From positions 23,002 through 40,839 of the forward strand of contig PKWQ01000200.1 of the NCBI GenBank assembly GCA_003133265.1: a stretch of DNA of 17,838 nt, in the 5' to 3' direction. Of this stretch, positions 13,572 through 17,838 are shown piece after piece (position 1 is the stretch's first letter; the number at the start of each line of letters is the position of its first letter). A program made the translations under genes and the position numbers. This stretch comes from Acetobacteraceae bacterium. Its GTDB lineage: Bacteria > Pseudomonadota > Alphaproteobacteria > Acetobacterales > Acetobacteraceae. The notes below the pieces were generated by a model. That model ran no database searches, had not been told where the DNA came from, and saw nothing but the letters and a program-made list of their open reading frames with translations.

Positions 13572-15325
13572 TGGACCAGAAGCGGCTGTTTATCGCGATT
13601 GCGATCTCGATCGCCATCCTGCTCGGCTTCCAGATGGTGGTGCGTCCGCATCTGCCGCAGCCGCCGGTGAGCCAGGCCGTCAATACGACCGCGCCCACTG
13701 GCGCGCCGGCGAGCGCGCCCGGTGCCAGCCAGCCGGTGGTGCCCGGTGCCCTCGGCGCCGATGCGGCGGCCAGGCAGGTGCCCAAGCAAGTGCCGCGGGT
13801 GCGGATCGCCGGCGCGAAGATGGCGGGTTCGATCAGCCTGCTCGGGGCGCGCATCGACGATCTGGTGCTCAGTGAATACCGCGAGACGCTGGAGCCCGAC
13901 TCCCCGCTGGTCCACCTGCTGGAACCGCGCTCGGAGGCCCAGCCCTATTACGTGCAGTACGGCTGGTCCAACGCCCCCGGCACCGACGCGCGGCTGCCCG
14001 ACAACGACACGGTCTGGACCGCGTCCGCGACCACGCTCGCCACCGGCAAGCCGGTGACCCTGTCATGGGACAACGGCGCCGGACTGACCTTCGAGGTCGT
14101 GCTGAGCGTCGACGACAATTACATGTTCGACGTGCAGCAACGGGTGCGGAATGCGACCGGCGCGCCGGTGTCGCTGCATCCGTGGTCGCGCATCCGCCGC
14201 GACTACAAGCCGCAGACCTCCGGCTATTCCGTGCTGTTCGAGGGGCTGCTCGGCGTTGCGGGCGGCACCTTGCAGGAAACCACGTACGACAAGGCGAAGT
14301 CCGAGGGCGAGAAACACGCCGGGGTCGCCTTCGAGAGCACCGGCGCCAGCGGCTGGGCCGGCATCACCGACAAATACTGGCTGACCGCGCTGATCCCCGA
14401 TCAGACGATCGCCGCCAAGACCCTGTTCCAGTATGTCGGCCAGGGCAGCGACGCCTATCAGGTCGGCTACACCACCGAGGCGCCGCAGACGATCGCGCCC
14501 GGTGCGAATGCCAGCCTGGCCTCGCATCTGTTCGCCGGCGCGAAACTGGTGGCGCTGCTGGACAAATACGAGGCGGATTTCAGCATCCCGCATTTCGACA
14601 AGGCGGTGGATTTCGGCTGGTTCTACTTCCTGACCAAACCGATCTTTTTCGCGCTGGACTGGCTGAACGGCATCCTGGGTAATTTCGGCCTGGCGATCCT
14701 GGTGTTCACCGTCTGCGTCAAGACGCTGTTCTTCCCGCTGGCCAACTACTCCTATCGCTCCATGAGCCGGATGAAGCTGCTGGCCCCGAAGATGCAGAGT
14801 CTGCGTGAGCTGTACAAGGACGACTCGCCGCGCCTGCAAAAAGAGACGATGGGGCTGTACAAGGCCGAGAAGGTGAACCCGGCCAGCGGCTGCCTGCCGA
14901 TGCTGGTGCAGATCCCGGTGTTCTTCTCGCTCTACAAGGTGATCCTGATCACCATCGAGATGCGCCAGGCGCCGTTCTTCGGTTGGATCAAGGATCTTTC
15001 GCAGGTCGATCAGACCAACGTCTTCAACCTGTTCGGCCTGATCCCCTTCGATCCGTCGACGCTGACGCCCTATCTGCATCTGGGCGCGTGGCCGCTGATC
15101 ATGGGCCTGACGATGTATCTGCAGCAGAAGATGAACCCGCCGCCGCCCGACCCGGTGCAGGCCAAGGTGTTCCAGTTCATGCCGCTGATCTTCATGTTCA
15201 TGCTGGCCAACTTCCCGGCCGGACTGGTGATCTACTGGAGCTGGAACAACACCCTGTCGGTGGCCCAGCAATGGCTGATCCAGCGTCGCACCAGCCTGCC
15301 CAAGCCGAATCTGGCACGCACCTGA
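13571..15325 (+). CDS. yidC: Membrane protein insertase YidC (Oxa1 family)
   Basis: YidC inserts and folds inner-membrane proteins, alone or with SecYEG. The 584-aa protein has the Gram-negative layout. An N-terminal span (residues ~5-23) is followed by a Pro/Ala/Gly-rich linker (~30-75), then a large periplasmic beta domain (~80-340). The C-terminal Oxa1 core starts near residue 347 and includes KTLFFPLANYSYRSMSRMK with the conserved groove Arg, SGCLPMLVQIPVFFSLYKVI (~438-457) and the final span PLIFMFMLANFPAGLVIYW. The ATG at 13571 overlaps the yidD stop; a TTG just before it is ignored. The last codons overlap the probable start of engB. Length and domain order are normal. Confidence 0.97.
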   Translation: MDQKRLFIAIAISIAILLGFQMVVRPHLPQPPVSQAVNTTAPTGAPASAPGASQPVVPGALGADAAARQVPKQVPRVRIAGAKMAGSISLLGARIDDLVLSEYRETLEPDSPLVHLLEPRSEAQPYYVQYGWSNAPGTDARLPDNDTVWTASATTLATGKPVTLSWDNGAGLTFEVVLSVDDNYMFDVQQRVRNATGAPVSLHPWSRIRRDYKPQTSGYSVLFEGLLGVAGGTLQETTYDKAKSEGEKHAGVAFESTGASGWAGITDKYWLTALIPDQTIAAKTLFQYVGQGSDAYQVGYTTEAPQTIAPGANASLASHLFAGAKLVALLDKYEADFSIPHFDKAVDFGWFYFLTKPIFFALDWLNGILGNFGLAILVFTVCVKTLFFPLANYSYRSMSRMKLLAPKMQSLRELYKDDSPRLQKETMGLYKAEKVNPASGCLPMLVQIPVFFSLYKVILITIEMRQAPFFGWIKDLSQVDQTNVFNLFGLIPFDPSTLTPYLHLGAWPLIMGLTMYLQQKMNPPPPDPVQAKVFQFMPLIFMFMLANFPAGLVIYWSWNNTLSVAQQWLIQRRTSLPKPNLART

Positions 15326-15972
15326 GCACCGAGGCAGAACAACAGGCGCTGCGCGCGGCTGCCCTGGAAGCAGGGCGGCGGCTGTTCGCCGCCGAATGCA
15401 CGTTCTTTTTCGGCGCGCAGCGGCTGGAACAGCTCCCGCCGCCGGGATTGCCGGAGATCGCCTTCGCCGGCCGCTCCAACGTGGGCAAGTCCTCGCTGGT
15501 CAATGCGCTGACCGGGCGAAATTCGCTGGCGCGCACCTCCTCCCAGCCCGGGCGCACGCGCCAGCTGAATTTCTTCGACCTTGGTGGGCGGCTGGTGCTG
15601 GTCGATATGCCCGGCTACGGCTACGCGCAGGCGGCGAAGGACATCAAGGCGGACTGGCAGGGGATGATGTTCGACTATCTGCGCGGCCGCCCGACGCTGC
15701 GCCGCGTGGTGCTGCTGCTGGATTCGCGCATCGAGTTCAAACCCTCGGACGCGGCGGTGATGGACCTGCTGGACCAGGCCGCGGTGACCTACCAACTGGT
15801 GCTGACCAAGGCGGACGCGGTGAAGCCCGCCGCGCTGGCGAAAAAAACCCAGGCCACCGCCGACATCGCCCGCGCCCACCCGGCGGCGCATCCGGAAATT
15901 TTCGTCACCTCGGCCGAGACCGGCCTGGGCATTCCCGAACTGCGTGGCGAACTCGCTACCCTGGCGGCTTGA
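15271..15972 (+). CDS. engB: Ribosome biogenesis GTPase EngB/YsxC/YihA
   Basis: EngB is an essential TRAFAC GTPase for large-subunit assembly (YsxC/YihA group; named from cell-division phenotypes). The motifs are complete. Counting from the ATG at 15271 they are G1 GRSNVGKSS (67-75), G2 region RTSSQPGRTRQLNFF (88-102), G3 DMPG (112-115), G4 TKAD (179-182) and G5 TSA (213-215). The start is uncertain. ATG 15271 gives 233 aa with a 55-bp overlap of yidC and about 18 more residues than usual before the EAGRRLF helix. The only other option is CTG 15322, whose CTGA overlaps the yidC stop and would give a typical 216-aa protein. No ATG, GTG or TTG lies between. The GTPase assignment itself is secure. 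Confidence 0.93.
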   Translation: MADPASHQPAQAESGTHLSTEAEQQALRAAALEAGRRLFAAECTFFFGAQRLEQLPPPGLPEIAFAGRSNVGKSSLVNALTGRNSLARTSSQPGRTRQLNFFDLGGRLVLVDMPGYGYAQAAKDIKADWQGMMFDYLRGRPTLRRVVLLLDSRIEFKPSDAAVMDLLDQAAVTYQLVLTKADAVKPAALAKKTQATADIARAHPAAHPEIFVTSAETGLGIPELRGELATLAA

Positions 15973-15978
15973 CCGCGC

Positions 15979-16025
15979 CCTGAGCGGGCCGTAGACGCCG
16001 AGAACGTCTTCACGCAGCGCTCAGG
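15979..16025 (+). promoter_or_regulatory. Nested inverted repeats in the argB leader
   Basis: The 59-bp engB-argB gap folds into nested hairpins: CCTGAGCG (15979-15986) pairs with CGCTCAGG (16018-16025), and AGACG (15993-15997) pairs with CGTCT (16005-16009) inside. The outer arm contains the CAGG that is the only Shine-Dalgarno-like sequence before the argB ATG at 16032. The fold could therefore damp argB translation, or act as a partial terminator. The function is inferred from structure only. Confidence 0.4.
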
Positions 16026-16031
16026 TACAGC

Positions 16032-16931
16032 ATGTCAGACAATCCGCAGCTCGCCGCCGCCACCGAGCAGGCCCGCATCCTCGCGCACGCGCTGCCGTTC
16101 CTGCGCCGCTATGCCGGGGCCACCGTGGTGGTGAAGTACGGCGGCCACGCCATGGGCGAGGAAGAACTCGCCGAGCAATTCGGCTCCGACATCGCGCTGC
16201 TCAAACAGGTCGGCGTCAACCCGGTCGTGGTGCATGGCGGCGGGCCGCAGATCAATGCCATGCTGAAGCGCCTGGCCATCCAGTCCACCTTCATCGACGG
16301 ATTGCGCGTCACCGACGCGGCGATGGTCGAGGTGGTGGAGATGGTGCTGGCCGGCTCGGTGAACAAACACGTCGCCGGGCTGATCAACCGCGCCGGCGCG
16401 CTGGCGGTGGGTATCTGCGGCAAGGATGGCGGGCTGATCCGCGCCCGCAAGCTGTCGCGCACCGCGAAGGACCCGGGCAGCCAGATCGAGCGCGTGCTCG
16501 ATCTCGGCTTCGTCGGCGAGCCCGAGCATGTCGATGTCCGCGTGATCCATGCCCTGACCGGGGCCGGGCTGATCCCGGTGATCGCTCCGGTCGGTGTTGG
16601 CGCGGACGGGCAGACCTACAACATCAACGCCGACACGGTGGCCGGCGCCGTCGCCGGCGCGCTGGGCGCGACCCGGCTGCTGATGCTGACCGACGTTGCC
16701 GGCGTGCTGGACGGCGACAAGAAGCTGATCCCGGAACTGACCGTGGCCGACGCCAGGGCCGGCATCGCCTCGGGGATGATCAGCGGCGGCATGATCCCGA
16801 AGGTGGAGAACTGCGTGGACGCGGTGCTGCGCGGGGTGAAGGGCGCGGTCATCCTGGATGGCCGGCTGCCGCATGCCTGCCTGCTGGAACTGTTCACCGA
16901 GGGCGGGATCGGGACGCTGATCCGGCCCTGA
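16032..16931 (+). CDS. argB: Acetylglutamate kinase
   Basis: ArgB phosphorylates N-acetyl-L-glutamate with ATP, the second step of arginine biosynthesis. The 299-aa protein has all amino-acid-kinase marks: VVVKYGGHAMG with the catalytic Lys (K35), VVVHGGGPQIN (66-74), FIDGLRVTDAAMVEVVEMVL (87-106), and IPVIAPVGVGADGQTYNINADTVAGAVA around 181-208. The N-terminal helix preceding the first strand (TEQARILAHALPFLRRYAG) is the extension typical of the hexameric, arginine-inhibited form, so feedback inhibition is likely from family knowledge. It starts at ATG 16032, 59 bases after engB. A hairpin follows 12 bases after its stop. No other arginine gene is in the window. Confidence 0.97.
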   Translation: MSDNPQLAAATEQARILAHALPFLRRYAGATVVVKYGGHAMGEEELAEQFGSDIALLKQVGVNPVVVHGGGPQINAMLKRLAIQSTFIDGLRVTDAAMVEVVEMVLAGSVNKHVAGLINRAGALAVGICGKDGGLIRARKLSRTAKDPGSQIERVLDLGFVGEPEHVDVRVIHALTGAGLIPVIAPVGVGADGQTYNINADTVAGAVAGALGATRLLMLTDVAGVLDGDKKLIPELTVADARAGIASGMISGGMIPKVENCVDAVLRGVKGAVILDGRLPHACLLELFTEGGIGTLIRP

Positions 16932-16943
16932 TCTGCCCCTGGG

Positions 16944-16972
16944 CCGGGTCCGCGGTCTTTCTCCGCGCCCGG
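16944..16972 (+). terminator. GC-rich hairpin after argB, possible terminator
   Basis: CCGGG (16944-16948) pairs with CCCGG (16968-16972) and CGCGG (16951-16955) with CCGCG (16963-16967), with a two-base bulge and a seven-base T-rich loop. It begins 12 bases after the argB stop. There is no T run after it, so termination is uncertain. The next gene begins 21 bases further on without a clear ribosome site. Confidence 0.35.
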
Positions 16973-16993
16973 TGGCGTGCTACCGGGCCTGCC

Positions 16994-17668
16994 ATGAAGC
17001 GTATCCTAGGGCATTCTATGGTGCAGGCGATCCTGGCGCGGGCGCTGGGGCTGTATCTGTCCGTCGCGCTGCGCACCACGCGCTGGACGCTGGACGGCGC
17101 GGAGTTCCTCGCGCCCTACGCCGCCCCCGGCGAGCCGGTCATCGCCGCGTTCTGGCATGAGCGGTTGCCGCTGATGTCCGCGCTGTGGCTGCTCGCGCGG
17201 CGGTCGAACCCCGGTGGCACCCGGATGCATGTGCTGGTCAGCAAGCACCGCGACGGGCAGTTCATCGGTAACGTCCTGCGCCGCTTCGGCGTCGATGTGG
17301 TGCTCGGCTCGTCCTCCAAGGGCGGGGCGGCCGGGGTGCGTATCCTGCTCCGGCTGCTGGGCGCGGGCGATCAGATCGTCATCACCCCGGACGGTCCGCG
17401 CGGCCCGCGCCGGGTGGCGGCACCCGGGGTGGCGCAGCTCGCGGCGCTGTCGGGCGTGAAAATCCTGCCTTGCGCGGCGCAAATCTCGCGGCGCTGGGTG
17501 CTGGGAACCTGGGACCGGATGGTGATCCCGCTGCCCTTCGCCCGTGGCGTGATGGTCTGCGGCGCGCCGATCGCGGTGGCGCGGGATGGCTGGCAGAGCG
17601 CGGTGGCCGGCATCCAGACGGCGCTGACCGCCGCCACGGACCGGGCGGACCGATTGTGCGACGCCTGA
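16994..17668 (+). CDS. DUF374 lysophospholipid-acyltransferase-like protein
   Basis: The 224-aa protein is a DUF374 (PF04028) member of the lysophospholipid acyltransferase superfamily. Recognisable elements are PVIAAFWHERLPLM (48-61) near the N-terminus, LVSKHRDGQFIGNVLRRFGV (81-100), GSSSKGGAAGVRIL and IVITPDGPRGPRR (128-140), the last typical of the family. The HRDGQ/WHER region probably holds the acyl-transfer site. An N-terminal hydrophobic patch (~10-26) suggests membrane association. It is immediately followed by, or overlaps, waaA, a neighbour common in alphaproteobacteria, which points to a lipid A or outer-membrane lipid task. The acyl donor and acceptor are not known. An ATG at 17018 is an alternative start; neither has a strong ribosome site. 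Confidence 0.87.
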   Translation: MKRILGHSMVQAILARALGLYLSVALRTTRWTLDGAEFLAPYAAPGEPVIAAFWHERLPLMSALWLLARRSNPGGTRMHVLVSKHRDGQFIGNVLRRFGVDVVLGSSSKGGAAGVRILLRLLGAGDQIVITPDGPRGPRRVAAPGVAQLAALSGVKILPCAAQISRRWVLGTWDRMVIPLPFARGVMVCGAPIAVARDGWQSAVAGIQTALTAATDRADRLCDA

Positions 17669-17670
17669 GC

Positions 17671-17838
17671 ATGCTGTCCGTGCTGTGGGCGAGGACCGCG
17701 AGCCTGATCGCGCCCGGACTGCGGCTGATGCTGCGGCTGCGCGCGGCGCGCGGCAAGGAGGTCGCCGAGCGCCTGCCCGAACGCTTCGGCGTGGACCCGA
17801 CCCCGCGCCCGGCCGGCCGGCTGCTGTGGCTGCACGCG
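17671..17838 (+). CDS. waaA: 3-deoxy-D-manno-octulosonic acid transferase, 5' end only
   Basis: Fifty-six codons are visible before the window ends. The peptide MLSVLWARTASLIAPGL, then LMLRLRAARGKEVAERLPER and RLLWLHA, has the shape of the KdtA/WaaA start: an N-terminal membrane anchor, the R-x-x-x-G-K-E-x-x-x-R-L-x-E-R-x-G motif, and the WLHA that leads into the catalytic SVGE region just beyond the edge. WaaA attaches Kdo residues to lipid A at the inner face of the cytoplasmic membrane. I set the start at ATG 17671, two bases after the DUF374 stop. A GTG at 17656, with GGCGGA six bases upstream, is in frame and would overlap that gene by 13 bases. Confidence 0.85.
   Translation, partial: MLSVLWARTASLIAPGLRLMLRLRAARGKEVAERLPERFGVDPTPRPAGRLLWLHA

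Noticed and set aside
1..17838. tRNA, rRNA, CRISPR array or toxin-antitoxin/defence genes
   Set aside because: None seen on either strand: no regularly spaced repeats, no tRNA-like cloverleaf noticed by eye, and no defence-type domains among the supported genes.

Overview
The window is about 17.8 kb of GC-rich bacterial chromosome. Gene content and protein style fit an alphaproteobacterium, most likely Rhodospirillales / Acetobacteraceae: the mreBCD-mrdA-rodA order, an rpmH-rnpA-yidD-yidC-engB chain followed by argB, an arginine-sensitive-type ArgB, and a DUF374 acyltransferase next to waaA. The assignment rests on protein style and synteny only; no search was run. Both ends are cut inside genes (leuA on the left, waaA on the right).

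Left part (1-3935). The leuA tail ends at a strong GNRA-capped hairpin. A broken phzF-like gene on the minus strand follows. Its C-terminal part lies at 1566-1973 and its first ~20 codons at about 3572-3631, with a 1.6-kb insert between them that holds two translationally coupled plus-strand genes: a NeuD/PglD-type sugar acyltransferase and a GT2-like glycosyltransferase. Imperfect 49-bp direct repeats (1941-1989 and 3651-3699) bracket the insert. They correspond to the last codons of a small lipoprotein gene plus the following spacer. The acyltransferase has a good promoter so close to its ATG that the mRNA is probably leaderless.

Middle part (4091-10081). The complete cell-shape operon mreB-mreC-mreD-mrdA(PBP2)-rodA is followed by an overlapping DUF3293 gene. 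MreB filaments, the MreC/MreD scaffold, and the RodA polymerase with PBP2 transpeptidase form the elongasome. All junctions from mreC onward overlap.

10081-12518. A 162-bp miniature inverted-repeat element has 24-bp perfect terminal repeats and a TTA target duplication. It sits exactly in the shared stop codons of the convergent DUF3293 and tam genes, so neither protein changes. On the minus strand, tam (trans-aconitate methyltransferase) is coupled to an orphan sensor histidine kinase upstream of it.

Right part (12519-17838). A near-consensus sigma-70 promoter drives rpmH, rnpA, yidD, yidC and engB, which cover ribosome/RNase P maturation, membrane-protein insertion and ribosome-assembly GTPase functions. 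Then come argB (arginine biosynthesis), a DUF374 lysophospholipid-acyltransferase-like gene and the start of waaA (Kdo transferase).

Most of the window is ordinary core genome. The parts worth a second look are the MITE in the shared stop codon and the rearranged phzF/lipoprotein locus with its glycosyltransferase pair. I see no clear sign of a wholly new multi-gene system.
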